From Aquimarina spinulae (lineage in GTDB: Bacteria; Bacteroidota; Bacteroidia; Flavobacteriales; Flavobacteriaceae), in NCBI RefSeq assembly GCF_943373825.1, contig NZ_CALSBP010000001.1, positions 310,001 to 374,000 on the forward strand: a stretch of DNA of 64,000 bases, written 5' to 3'. Position numbers and translations under genes: made by a program. The notes below the pieces were generated by a model. The model was not told the DNA's origin. It did no database searches and worked only from the letters and a program-made list of their open reading frames with translations. Below, piece after piece: positions 1 through 8,284 of the stretch. The first letter of the stretch is position 1, and each line of letters opens with the position of its first letter.

Positions 1-2
1 TG

Positions 3-884
3 GTTTTACCTGGGAACTTATCAAAATGGAAAAGTGAGGGAAATTATTTTACTTACAAAGGGAATAAAATCTTCTATAAGGATACCAAAGAGAGTGAAAA
101 AGATGTAGTTCTATTGCTACATGGCTACCCGACATCTTCTTATGATTACCACAAAATTTGGGAACAACTTAGCTATAAGTATAGACTTATAAGTCCCGAT
201 TTTTTAGGATTTGGGTTTTCTGATAAACCTCGAAACTATGATTATAAAATTGCTGACCAAACCGAAATGATAAATTGCTTGTTAACAGAATTAGAAATAA
301 AGAACATAAAGATGATTGCTCATAATTATGGAGCTATTGTAGGTCAAGAGGTATTGGTTCATGCAAATATGGGTATACTCGGTTTTACTGTAGAGAAAAT
401 TATTTGGTTAAATAGTGCTCTTTTTCCAGAACTTCATAAACCAACTTCAATTCAGAAAATATTAGTATCACCTCTTAGTGTGCTAGTACTTAGATTATTT
501 AATGAGAAAAAGTTTGAAAAGAATTTTTCAATTCTTTTTGGTAAAAACACAAAACCTACTAAAGAAGAAATAAAAGAACTCTGGATATTAATTAATTACA
601 ATAATGGAAAACAAATTATGGGTAAACTTTTACATTATATTTCTGAGCGTAAACAGTATGGAAAGCATTGGGTCGATATGCTCGAAAAAACAATTATTCC
701 ACAAAAATTAATTAATGGCATTGCCGATCCTGTTTCTGGATTACCTGTAGTTAAAAAATATATAGAAAGAATACGTAATGCCAAAGTAGTTGAATTAGCG
801 AACATTGGTCACTACCCTCAAATAGAAGCTCCCGATTTGGTCTATTGCTCAATTAAGGAGTTTTTTAATAAAGCACAACAATGA
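3..884 (+). CDS. MEST-like alpha/beta hydrolase (5' end outside window)
   Basis: The reading frame is open from the first bases of the window, so the true start lies upstream. The first visible landmark is the oxyanion-loop motif HGYPTSSYD, followed by a nucleophile elbow reading AHNYGA (Asn codon at 324-326) and a late GHYPQ histidine. Cap-domain stretches such as LFPELHKP, LLHYISERK and the terminal SHYPQ-like segment resemble, from memory, the eukaryotic MEST/PEG1 branch of the haloalkane dehalogenase/epoxide hydrolase group. That group normally has Asp as nucleophile; here Asn replaces it, so the activity may be altered. The protein is probably cytoplasmic. The fold is confident, the substrate unknown. 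Confidence 0.8.
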   Translation, partial: VLPGNLSKWKSEGNYFTYKGNKIFYKDTKESEKDVVLLLHGYPTSSYDYHKIWEQLSYKYRLISPDFLGFGFSDKPRNYDYKIADQTEMINCLLTELEIKNIKMIAHNYGAIVGQEVLVHANMGILGFTVEKIIWLNSALFPELHKPTSIQKILVSPLSVLVLRLFNEKKFEKNFSILFGKNTKPTKEEIKELWILINYNNGKQIMGKLLHYISERKQYGKHWVDMLEKTIIPQKLINGIADPVSGLPVVKKYIERIRNAKVVELANIGHYPQIEAPDLVYCSIKEFFNKAQQ

Positions 885-960
885 TATACATCATCAATAG
901 AAGCTTCAATTTTTGTCTAGAAATTTAATCATAAATTAAAATTGCATAAAAGGTAAATGC

Positions 961-979
961 TTATCTTATAGTAAGATAA
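961..979. promoter_or_regulatory. Perfect inverted repeat upstream of the 1003 gene
   Basis: TTATCTTA and TAAGATAA are separated by 3 nt and sit 23 nt before the start codon at 1003. The short dyad could be an operator or a small 5' hairpin. No binding protein can be named. Confidence 0.35.
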
Positions 980-1002
980 AAGATTTGTAAAACATAGAAA
1001 TT

Positions 1003-2274
1003 ATGAGATCAATAAATACATTATTATGCTTATTTGTCACCTTAACTGTTGTTGCTCAAAATACGGTAACCGAAAAGTATTATAGGCAATTAAGGTACAA
1101 TCATGTTTCGCCACATATCCCATATATGGGTATACATGAAATAAGTTCTGCCGAAGCAAAAAAAACTGCTCATTACATTTTTAAGTATAATGATACTAAA
1201 CAACTTATAGAAATTATAAACCATGATTATAGTTTTCATGAAGATCATTTTTTAAATACTATAGGAGCCTATAAAACTATTTTTGAGTATGAAAACAAGA
1301 TGCAGACTTGTATTTATTTTGATAAAATCGGTAATCGCACAGTAAACGACAGAGATGTATATAAAGAAGTATTTCATTATGATAAAAATGGATTTAAATA
1401 TGCACTTCATTTTTTCGATCTGAAAAACGAACCTATGGAATCAAATTGTAAAGTAACTAGATATTATTGGGAAAAAAATAAAAAATTGGTTATTGAAAAA
1501 CGATATAATTTAAATGATTCATTGGTTAATATTGCTCCTTATTTTGATTTCGGAGTTACAGGTATTTTATATGATAACAACAATTTTCCAAATGAAACTT
1601 TTAATTTGGATGGTAACCTTATGGTTAAAGAAAATTCTTCTGGTATTGCATCATATAGAGATACATACGATAAAAACGGAAACCATATAGAGTTCTCATA
1701 CCATAATGCCAAAGGAGAATTGATCAACAATAGTTCTGATTTTGCGGTCGGAAAAAAAGAATACGACGAAAAAGGAAACTTAATCACTCTAAACGTATAT
1801 GATAATACCAATAAATCAATAGCTAAGATTAAATTTCCTTCTAGAGATAATATTAATTTAGCCGCCCCTGTAACTCAAAAAGATTCATTAGAAATCAAAA
1901 ATATATCATTAGGTTATTTAATAGCATTGCAAGAACTAAAACCAAAACTGATGAAAAAGGTATTTCACCCTGATTTAGCTAAAAGAAGTTTTGGATTCAA
2001 TTCAGAAAACAAAAACGAAATCATACACGAGACTACTTATAAGCAAATGATCGAATTTGCCAAGTCCTGGAATAAATCAGGTACCAGATTTCCTCCAAAA
2101 CCAAACAATAAAGCAATCATCCTGGATATTTATAACCAAATTGCAAACGTTAAATTGATTTCGGATAATTGGGTCGAATATCTTCATCTTGTAAAAACAA
2201 ATAATGAATGGAATATTATTAATCTTTTATGGCAAAATAAGGACATAAGTGATTATGAAAATTACAAACAATAA
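1003..2274 (+). CDS. Secreted hypothetical protein with C-terminal NTF2/lumazine-binding-like domain
   Basis: I do not recognise the N-terminal part. A signal peptide is visible (MRSINTLLCLFVTLTVVAQ), so the protein should be exported. Residues about 60-290 contain tyrosine/aspartate-rich short strands with recurring patterns such as YDKNGN and YDEKGNL, resembling YD-type repeats. Residues about 300-420 (LGYLIALQELKPKLMKKVFHPDLAKR ... VEYLHLVKTNNEWNIINLLW) look like a lumazine-binding-type NTF2 fold, which usually carries no catalysis by itself. The gene stands alone between the hydrolase and marR. Location is fairly sure, function unknown. Confidence 0.6.
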   Translation: MRSINTLLCLFVTLTVVAQNTVTEKYYRQLRYNHVSPHIPYMGIHEISSAEAKKTAHYIFKYNDTKQLIEIINHDYSFHEDHFLNTIGAYKTIFEYENKMQTCIYFDKIGNRTVNDRDVYKEVFHYDKNGFKYALHFFDLKNEPMESNCKVTRYYWEKNKKLVIEKRYNLNDSLVNIAPYFDFGVTGILYDNNNFPNETFNLDGNLMVKENSSGIASYRDTYDKNGNHIEFSYHNAKGELINNSSDFAVGKKEYDEKGNLITLNVYDNTNKSIAKIKFPSRDNINLAAPVTQKDSLEIKNISLGYLIALQELKPKLMKKVFHPDLAKRSFGFNSENKNEIIHETTYKQMIEFAKSWNKSGTRFPPKPNNKAIILDIYNQIANVKLISDNWVEYLHLVKTNNEWNIINLLWQNKDISDYENYKQ

Positions 2275-2352
2275 ACTTAATACATTTATCTACAGAAATT
2301 AGAGAATTCATGTATTCAAATTTAAAATATCAAGGCATAATTATTTTACAAC

Positions 2353-2382
2353 TTGTATATACAATTCAAATTTATATATTTG
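2353..2382 (+). promoter_or_regulatory. Promoter and palindromic operator of the MarR gene
   Basis: A perfect 12-bp palindrome, TTGTATATACAA (2353-2364), is followed by TATATTTG (2375-2382), which fits the Bacteroidetes -7 consensus TAnnTTTG. The TTG of the palindrome lies exactly 19 nt before that box, in the -33 position, so a bound repressor would cover the -33 element. The MarR start codon follows at 2388. The same 16-bp sequence recurs at 2812-2827 before the next gene. Confidence 0.65.
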
Positions 2383-2387
2383 TAGAT

Positions 2388-2792
2388 ATGAAGTACGAAA
2401 TAGAACAATGCTTAGGAGCAAGAATAAATGGTCTTTCTCGAAGAATAGATAACATTTACCGTAAGCATTTAAAGGATAAGGGAGTTACACAAAGTCAGTT
2501 AAGTATAATGTTGGCATTGTATAAGATGGGAGAATCAGAGCAACATGTAATTGCTGGTATATTAAATTTTGAGACTTCATCATTAACTCGAATTTTAGTC
2601 AGGCTAATGAATCAAAAATATGTTATAAAAACAGGAGCAGTAAACCGCCCATCAATCGCTTTAACAAAATTAGGAGTAAAAAAGGTGAAAGAAGTATTAC
2701 CCAATTGGGAGAATGCTATGGATGAAGTACATGAAATGTTAGGAGAAAAATCTGTAAAAGCATTCTCTGCTTTTGAAAAAGGGTTTAAGTAA
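2388..2792 (+). CDS. MarR family transcriptional regulator
   Basis: A 134-residue winged-helix regulator. The visible core is the recognition region TQSQLSIMLALYKMGESEQHVIAGILNFETSSLTRILVRL with a following wing. The start at ATG 2388 (MKYEIEQCLG) is preferred to the upstream ATG at 2310, because the longer form would run through the promoter and operator. MarR proteins usually repress themselves and an adjacent enzyme until a small ligand binds. The identical palindromes before this gene and before the NmrA-like gene 44 nt downstream fit this well. The ligand is unknown. Confidence 0.85.
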   Translation: MKYEIEQCLGARINGLSRRIDNIYRKHLKDKGVTQSQLSIMLALYKMGESEQHVIAGILNFETSSLTRILVRLMNQKYVIKTGAVNRPSIALTKLGVKKVKEVLPNWENAMDEVHEMLGEKSVKAFSAFEKGFK

Positions 2793-2813
2793 TCCTTTTT
2801 TTTAATAATTAAC

Positions 2814-2825
2814 TTGTATATACAA
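2814..2825. promoter_or_regulatory. Second copy of the MarR operator palindrome
   Basis: TTGTATATACAA, identical to 2353-2364 and with identical flanks (16 bp in all), lies 10 nt before the start codon of the NmrA-like reductase. This close placement suggests direct repression of that gene by the MarR protein encoded just upstream. Confidence 0.6.
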
Positions 2826-2835
2826 TTTAAAACAA

Positions 2836-3870
2836 ATGAAAATATTGGTAACGGCCGCAAACGGCCACACGGGATTTACAACAGCAATAGAAGTATTGAA
2901 CTTAGGTGTCGAGGTTAGAGCATTTGTAAGAAATCCAAATAGTAAGAAAGCTCAAGAACTTAAAAAAATGGGAGCAGAAATCTTTGTAGGAGATATAGAA
3001 GATATAAAAGATGTTAGAAGAGCTTTGACAGGAATTCAACGGGCATATTTTGTGCCTACCTATCCTAATGTATTATTTCAAGGAGCCACATTTGCAACGG
3101 TTTTAGAAGAATTAGCAATCGAACATGTAGTTCTTTTAACACAATGGACTTCATCGAATAGACATCCTTCAATCTATACCAAAGAACATTGGTTAGTAGA
3201 TCAAATATTTGGCAGATTAAAACAAACAAAATTAACAGTATTAAACCCTGGTTTGTTTGCTTTTGTGTATTTTATGACACCAGCTCCGCTTACTCAATTT
3301 GGTATGTTACCAGACTTTGGAGAAAATGCACCACCCTCTAATGAAGATATAGGTTTGGTCGCTGCACACATTCTCAAAGACCCCTCGGCGCATATAAATA
3401 AAACTTATCGAGTGACAGGAAAAGCAGTATTGAATGCTAAACAAATGGCAAATATTATCGGTACGATAGTAGGTAGAAAGGTAAAAGCTATAAAGATGTC
3501 TAATACTATGATGTATAAAGTACTACGAGCCTACGGTTATCCACAGCGAGATGCTTCGCAAGTAGTAGCACATTATGTCGAAGAAGCACATAAAGGAACT
3601 TTTGGTTTTAATGCTCCTAATAGCATTGTCAAGAATATTACGGGTAAAGAAGCAGACGATTTTCTAACGATAGCACAAAAATACCTTTCGACTATGCCAG
3701 AAGCTAAACAAACTTTTAAGAACAAGTTAAAAGCGATGCGATTTATGATCAAAGTAGTATTTACAAAAACCTGGGATATGAAAAAATATGAGAAAGAACA
3801 AGGCTTCCCTAATTTTAAAAATACCTCATTCTGTATGGATTCTGAAGAGTGGAAACTAACGCATAAGTAA
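2836..3870 (+). CDS. NmrA-like NAD(P)-binding protein
   Basis: An atypical short-chain dehydrogenase with an N-terminal Rossmann fold. The dinucleotide loop is AANGHTGFTTA (residues about 7-17), with an RNP basic patch after strand 2 (VRAFVRNPNSKKA) suggesting NADP(H). Residues about 40-230 follow the NmrA/azoreductase-like layout (VGDIEDIKDVRRALTG, VLLTQWTSSNRHPS). The tail from about residue 270 is longer than in compact NmrA proteins. The gene sits directly behind marR and shares its operator, so it is probably an inducible redox or detoxification enzyme. The substrate cannot be inferred. Confidence 0.8.
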   Translation: MKILVTAANGHTGFTTAIEVLNLGVEVRAFVRNPNSKKAQELKKMGAEIFVGDIEDIKDVRRALTGIQRAYFVPTYPNVLFQGATFATVLEELAIEHVVLLTQWTSSNRHPSIYTKEHWLVDQIFGRLKQTKLTVLNPGLFAFVYFMTPAPLTQFGMLPDFGENAPPSNEDIGLVAAHILKDPSAHINKTYRVTGKAVLNAKQMANIIGTIVGRKVKAIKMSNTMMYKVLRAYGYPQRDASQVVAHYVEEAHKGTFGFNAPNSIVKNITGKEADDFLTIAQKYLSTMPEAKQTFKNKLKAMRFMIKVVFTKTWDMKKYEKEQGFPNFKNTSFCMDSEEWKLTHK

Positions 3871-3904
3871 AATAACGAGTTAATTAAATATATTTAAACA
3901 AACG

Positions 3905-4045
3905 TGCATTTATTATGGAATGTGAATCATTAGAAGAAGCAAAAAAATTATAGAAAGCCTTCTGTTAGTAAAGAAGATGTATTGAGCTAATTCCTATTGG
4001 ATCCTTAATCCTATTAAAACTACTTATTGATAATAAAAAAAGATT
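3905..4045 (+). pseudogene. Possible remnant of a small YCII/muconolactone isomerase-like gene
   Basis: Between 3871 and 4283 there is no intact gene. From 3915 a frame reads MECESLEEAKKL and then breaks. After two frame changes it continues as VSKEDVLS and ELIPIGSLI, which together resemble the small dimeric ferredoxin-like proteins with an 'ECESLEEAKK...P.GP' pattern. The match is from memory and short, so the call is tentative. The rest of the gap is featureless AT-rich sequence, apart from a TATATTTG box (4245-4252) 31 nt before the next gene. Confidence 0.3.
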
Positions 4046-4283
4046 CATAAAAACATAAAAACCTGTTTATTATTGAGTGAGTATGAGTAATTAGATATAT
4101 CTATAGATTAAGAACGACACACTACAATTATAACAATTAAATTTATGACTCTAATAATAGTATAATTCTACTAAGAATACAACTTGAAATATAGATACTT
4201 TATGTTACAAAAGTATTAAAACAATTTTATGAAATAACTAATTTTATATTTGATATCTTTCCAAAAGAAATAAATTAATAATA

Positions 4284-4892
4284 ATGAATTCTCCATTATC
4301 TAGTCAACAAGATATAGCATTCGAAAACATTTTTAAACAGATTTCTAAAGCTATCTGTTTAACAGAAAAGGATATTCATTTATTAAGAAGTAAACTGCAT
4401 CCAAAATTAATAAAAGCAAGCGAGATTATACATTCCCAAGGAAGCGTTTGCAATTTTGAAGCTTATATACAAAAAGGTATATTAAGAAGTTTTTATACTA
4501 TTAATGGAAATGAACGCATAATTCAGTTTTTTGAGGAAGGTCAATGGGTAGGGGATTTTAAAAGTTTCGTATCAAGAAAGCCTTCAAAAATTACAATTCA
4601 AGCCATTGAGGATTGTGAATTATATGTATTGTCAAAAGACGGTGTCAATATATTATCAGATCAAATTTTGAACTGGGATAAAATTGGAGAAATATTTTAT
4701 AAAAATTTGTTCATTCAAAAAGATAGAGATACAGAATCGTTGTTGACAAGTACTCCAGAAGAAAGATATTCTTTTTTTTTAGAAAATAAACCAAAATTAG
4801 TGAATAGAATTCCTCAATATTTTATTGCCCAATATATAGGTGTACAACCAGAGAGTTTAAGTCGTATTCGAAAAAGGATTTTTAAAAAATAA
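4284..4892 (+). CDS. Crp/Fnr family transcriptional regulator (first of a tandem pair)
   Basis: A 202-residue regulator. An N-terminal cyclic-nucleotide-binding-like beta barrel covers about residues 30-130 (SQGSVCNFEAYIQKGILRSFY, RIIQFFEEGQWVGDFKSF). The C-terminal helix-turn-helix is PQYFIAQYIGVQPESLSRIRKR. The canonical cAMP phosphate-binding cassette is not evident, as is usual in this flavobacterial group, so the effector is unknown. A second gene of the same type at 6180 is clearly paralogous (shared CNFEA, GNERIIQFF, SPEERY and QPESLSR-like blocks). The two bracket a DUF4345 gene. A TATATTTG promoter box lies at 4245-4252. Confidence 0.87.
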   Translation: MNSPLSSQQDIAFENIFKQISKAICLTEKDIHLLRSKLHPKLIKASEIIHSQGSVCNFEAYIQKGILRSFYTINGNERIIQFFEEGQWVGDFKSFVSRKPSKITIQAIEDCELYVLSKDGVNILSDQILNWDKIGEIFYKNLFIQKDRDTESLLTSTPEERYSFFLENKPKLVNRIPQYFIAQYIGVQPESLSRIRKRIFKK

Positions 4893-5437
4893 TTTCCTTA
4901 ACTTCAAGTGGATTTTAAACCGGACTCACCTAATTGTTATTATAAAGTATGCATAAGACTACATGCAATTAGTTTTTAAATTTTTATATATAAAGAATTA
5001 GGAATAATTCTTATAGTTTTTTTAAGCTACATTTAGAGTATGTAGTAAAAAGAGTATCTAAGTAAGATATAAATTGATAACACTTAGGTAGACAGGTACA
5101 AGGTCTGTTCTAATAAATAAGTTTAATGTCATCAAACTAATGGGATAGGGTTTAATTATTTAGCATTTATGAATGTTGCTCTTGAGAAGAATGAATAAAT
5201 GTTCAAAAAGACTTCTTATGAAAAATGCAGCTTTTAAATTTGTTGCTCATTTTTTTTAAGAAATGCCTTTAATTTGCATATCCTTAATGAAGAAAACATT
5301 CCCATAAACTTATGTTAATGATATATAGGAAAAACAAAAGATAAATGATGTAAATTTTTCAGATTATGTTTCTTAACCCAAGTCAATGGTTTATTGAGAT
5401 GACATTACTTTCTTTGTGTGTCTTAAATACAAATAAT
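4893..5437. other. Non-coding gap, nothing recognised
   Basis: About 545 bases of AT-rich sequence with stop codons in all frames. I see no tRNA, terminator with a clear T-run, or gene remnant. Confidence 0.5.
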
Positions 5438-5743
5438 ATGGAAAATTCATTACATATAATTGGAGCTTTGTTTACTGCTTTTTTTGGAGTGTTAGCTATT
5501 GTGAGACCTAAGCGAATGGCTGCAATTGCAGGTATAATTCCTAAAGGAAGAAGAGGAGTTTCAGAAATTAGAGCCGTTTATGGTGGTTGGATGTTTGGTT
5601 TGAGTGGTTATGCTATATGGAGTCAATCATTAGATGTTTTTTACTGTTTGGGAGCTGGCTGGTTTGGAGCAGCTCTATTTCGTATAGTCTCATTTGTTAC
5701 GGATAAAAGTTTTTCAGGTCAGAATTTAAGAATGATGTTTTAA
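5438..5743 (+). CDS. DUF4345 family membrane protein
   Basis: A small integral membrane protein of 101 residues, starting at ATG 5438 (MENSLHIIGALFTAFFGVLAIV). A longer frame upstream is possible, but its N-terminus does not look like the family. Hydrophobic helices are visible at about 7-24, 52-68 and 72-88. The segment GVSEIRAVYGGWMFGLSGYAIW holds the EIRA..GG signature I associate with DUF4345, whose function is not known. It sits alone between two paralogous Crp/Fnr genes, either of which could control it. Confidence 0.65.
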   Translation: MENSLHIIGALFTAFFGVLAIVRPKRMAAIAGIIPKGRRGVSEIRAVYGGWMFGLSGYAIWSQSLDVFYCLGAGWFGAALFRIVSFVTDKSFSGQNLRMMF

Positions 5744-6179
5744 GAGCTCTTTTTTGCGATACTTTTTTTGATCAAAATATAAAGGATAAAGCTCAAAACT
5801 TTTAGAATACTACGACAAATCTATCCTTGGTTAATAGCAAAAATTGTTTTTCACGATATCTAAATTCCATGACTTAAAAAGGTCAGGTCTTTTGTGGAAA
5901 GAATATTTTAGAATAATCGAGAATAAGTAATTTAAAATTTAGTGATTGTCGGTATTTTCCAGAATTACAAGACACAACCAAATTTGTAAGACTAACTCAA
6001 TAAAGATTACTAACCTAAGCAAAAAACAATTGGGTTTTATATGGCTATTGAAGTATTAGAGTACTTTTCTAGATTAAACTTAATCTGATAAAGAAAACAC
6101 TGAAAAATCAATACTTTTTTAATTACGCAAAAAGTTATTTTTCTCGATTTATAATAAAGAATTAAAAATATCAAATGTT
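5744..6179. other. Non-coding gap, nothing recognised
   Basis: About 435 bases of AT-rich sequence. No frame of useful length, no convincing hairpin and no gene remnant could be recognised. Confidence 0.45.
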
Positions 6180-6776
6180 ATGGACCCAAAAGTTCTAGAT
6201 CAAATGCTAAGCAATAGTTCTTTTACAAAGGAGCAAGCAGATATGATAAAAAGTAAACATTCTTTTATATCACTAAAACCTAATGAAGTTCTCCTCTCTC
6301 AAGGGAATGTATGCAATTTTGAAGCTTTTTTAATAAAAGGACTTTTAAGGAGTTATTATACGATTGAGGGAAATGAAAGGATCATTCAGTTTTTTAAAGA
6401 AGGGGACTGTGTTAGTGATTTTAAAAGTTATTTATCCCAAAAGCCTTCGAAACTTACGATTCAGGCAATAGAAGGCAGTGAGTTCTTTATATGTTTTAAA
6501 AAAGATTTAGATGATCTAACATACAAAATCCCTAGCTGGAATAACTACCGAAAAAAGTTTTATGAAGATTTGTTCATTATTATGGAAAATATTACAGAAT
6601 CAATATTGACAACTTCTCCAGAAGAAAGATACACTACTTTGTTAAATGAAACTCCTGAGTTAATTAACAGGTTACCACAGTATTATGTTGCTCAATATGT
6701 AGGGGTAAAACCCGAAAGTTTATCTCGTATGAAAAGAAGAATTATAGGAAAAAGATCATTTAATATAAATAGATAA
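6180..6776 (+). CDS. Crp/Fnr family transcriptional regulator (second of a tandem pair)
   Basis: A 198-residue paralogue of the regulator at 4284, with the same order of parts. The cNMP-like barrel includes SQGNVCNFEAFLIKGLLRSYY and ERIIQFFKEGDCVSDFKSY. The C-terminal helix-turn-helix is PQYYVAQYVGVKPESLSRMKRR. The similarity extends over the whole length and is visible in the DNA, so this is a local duplication followed by divergence. A charged tail (KRSFNINR) is added after the helix-turn-helix. The effector and target genes are unknown. Confidence 0.87.
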   Translation: MDPKVLDQMLSNSSFTKEQADMIKSKHSFISLKPNEVLLSQGNVCNFEAFLIKGLLRSYYTIEGNERIIQFFKEGDCVSDFKSYLSQKPSKLTIQAIEGSEFFICFKKDLDDLTYKIPSWNNYRKKFYEDLFIIMENITESILTTSPEERYTTLLNETPELINRLPQYYVAQYVGVKPESLSRMKRRIIGKRSFNINR

Positions 6777-7302
6777 GTAATTAGAAAATTACAATTTAAT
6801 TATTTTTTTCGAAGCGTAACCGGCTATACCTACTCTTTCATTATGATATCATCTAAAAATTACGACTTGAGCATTGTTATATCTATTTGTTTTATAACCA
6901 GTAATTCTTTTCGCGTTTATATTATTTACAAAGTAAACCTTCTTTTTCTCAAACTTTTCTAAGATGTGATTTATAATAAACTTCATCTGTAAACTGTTAA
7001 ACAAAGTATAATAGATTTATTGTCTTTGCTTTATCTTCAAAATAACAATCCTTCAGCTACTAGTAAAATTTCGATTAATCAAATCTCTTTATGATGTTTA
7101 AGATTTTAGTTTGTTTTTTAACCTTGATCAATGTTTTTCTATTATAGATACCTTTTTTTTGTGGTATACGTATTTAATATTTGAGAATAGAAATCAAAAC
7201 TTAATTTACAATGGTGCCAGTAAACGGTTTTGCTTTCAGGTGAAAAAAAGGAGTAAGTCGAAAATCCTTTTCAAAAGAGTAGATAAACAAAAATAGATTA
7301 AA
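6777..7302. other. Gap with a possible decayed minus-strand gene (about 6810-7080)
   Basis: On the minus strand, stretches such as EKKKVYFVNNINAKRI, TGYKTNRYNNAQVVIF and YHNERVGIAGYAS can be read with one in-frame stop, preceded by further frame-broken coding-like sequence. This looks like an old gene remnant, but I cannot name the family. A plus-strand frame at 7111-7296 is low-complexity and was not accepted as a gene. Confidence 0.3.
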
Positions 7303-7887
7303 ATGGACATTACTAGAGGACTAAATAAAGTGAACTATTTAATTTTTATTCTTTTTACTGGGATATTTTTAATAACATCTTGTGAGAAAGAAGAGCTTAG
7401 AGTAGAAAAAAGTAAAAATAACATAGATGAAATAAGTATAACTGAGAATAAGAAAAGTAATAATGATGATTGTCTTGATAAAATACCTAATAAAGGAAGT
7501 CTTGTTAGTGATGGTTGTAATTTTACATCTGGTCAGGGAACGGACTTTGAAAATCGAGATTTAATGATTGATATGCTCAATAATTGCCGAACAGAACCTT
7601 TACTTCAAAATTGTGTTTGGGCAGGAAATAGAATAAGAACAAAAAATATTTATGTGAATTTAATTAATTGTGATCAATATTGGTATACTCTAAATGATGA
7701 ATTAGATTCATGGAAACAAATGGCTATAAATGAAAGGCCGTTTTCTGATTCTTCATTTATAATAACAAAATATGAAATAAAAAATGAGTTTTTTACCCCA
7801 CCTTATGGGCCTTATCAAATCAAAATAGAAGTGTCTTATCGTAAAAAAATATGTTCTCAAAAAGAAGGTGTAATTATATCGAAATAG
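7303..7887 (+). CDS. Hypothetical lipoprotein
   Basis: I do not recognise the family. The N-terminus has a hydrophobic stretch ending in a lipobox (FLITSC, Cys about residue 27), so the mature protein should be lipid-anchored. A low-complexity acidic/Asn/Lys linker follows (residues about 30-60). The folded part, about 62-190, contains several cysteines (DDCLDKI, DGCNF, NNCRTEP, QNCVWAG, NCDQYW, KKICSQ) that could form disulfides. It stands alone, followed by a 36-bp perfect palindrome likely to terminate transcription. Confidence 0.6.
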   Translation: MDITRGLNKVNYLIFILFTGIFLITSCEKEELRVEKSKNNIDEISITENKKSNNDDCLDKIPNKGSLVSDGCNFTSGQGTDFENRDLMIDMLNNCRTEPLLQNCVWAGNRIRTKNIYVNLINCDQYWYTLNDELDSWKQMAINERPFSDSSFIITKYEIKNEFFTPPYGPYQIKIEVSYRKKICSQKEGVIISK

Positions 7888-7913
7888 AATTTTTATAGAA
7901 TAAACAATACTAG

Positions 7914-7949
7914 AACAGTTTTACTAATATTAATATTAGTAAAACTGTT
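7914..7949. terminator. Perfect 36-bp palindrome, likely terminator
   Basis: The sequence from 7914 to 7949 is its own reverse complement, centred on TAATATTA, and is followed after a few bases by CTCTTTTT. It begins 27 nt after the stop of the lipoprotein gene, so it probably ends that transcript. Confidence 0.6.
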
Positions 7950-7980
7950 AATAGACTCTTTTTCAATTAGAAGACTAGAG

Positions 7981-8002
7981 AACCTCTAAATTAATAGAGG
8001 TT
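7981..8002. terminator. Hairpin AACCTCTA/TAGAGGTT
   Basis: An 8-bp perfect stem with a 6-nt loop, just past the 3' end of the small minus-strand peptide gene (stop at 8027). It may terminate that gene or read-through from the lipoprotein gene. The T-run is weak on both sides. Confidence 0.4.
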
Positions 8003-8026
8003 CATTTTAGTTCTGTGACATAAAAT

Positions 8027-8194
8027 TTAGCATTGATACGCCGGGTTATTTGCTAAAAAAGGGTATCTCGAAAGCCACAAATCAGGATTAGTACAGAATT
8101 CACTTACAGTAGGAATATATCCTCCCTGAATTGTTTTTTGTTGTACTCTGTTAAGTGTTTCTACGCCATTTAGGCTTTTAATTTTTTTTAACAT
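8027..8194 (-). CDS. Small double-glycine-leader peptide (bacteriocin-like)
   Basis: A 55-residue frame, ATG at 8194 and stop at 8027-8029. The leader part reads MLKKIKSLNGVETLN, then RVQQKTIQGG, after which the core begins YIPTVSEFC. The pattern L...G...L...QQK.I.GG is the double-glycine leader of Bacteroidetes peptides processed by C39-type peptidase transporters. The 30-residue core has two cysteines (SEFC and the terminal QC), compatible with one disulfide. No transporter or modification enzyme lies nearby in this window, so it may rely on a distant exporter. The neighbouring DNA is full of decayed genes, but this frame is intact. Confidence 0.6.
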   Translation of the reverse strand: MLKKIKSLNGVETLNRVQQKTIQGGYIPTVSEFCTNPDLWLSRYPFLANNPAYQC

Positions 8195-8238
8195 TTCTTT
8201 AAAAATTAAGACATTATTAATTAACTACAGACATTTAT

Positions 8239-8265
8239 AGACACCTATAGTTTGTGTCTTTTTTT
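8239..8265 (+). terminator. Terminator-like hairpin with T-run
   Basis: AGACAC (8239-8244) pairs with GTGTCT (8254-8259), followed by a run of seven T. It is oriented for plus-strand transcripts. It also lies in the upstream region of the small peptide gene on the other strand. Confidence 0.45.
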
Positions 8266-8284
8266 AATAGTATTATAGTGTATG

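Noticed and set aside
7111..7296. 61-residue plus-strand frame
   Set aside because: Low-complexity sequence, no initiation signal, no homology seen, inside a region with remains of a minus-strand gene.
7914..8002. Two neighbouring palindromes as a possible CRISPR or replication feature
   Set aside because: They differ from each other, no spacers or repeats follow, and they lie at gene ends; terminators explain them better.
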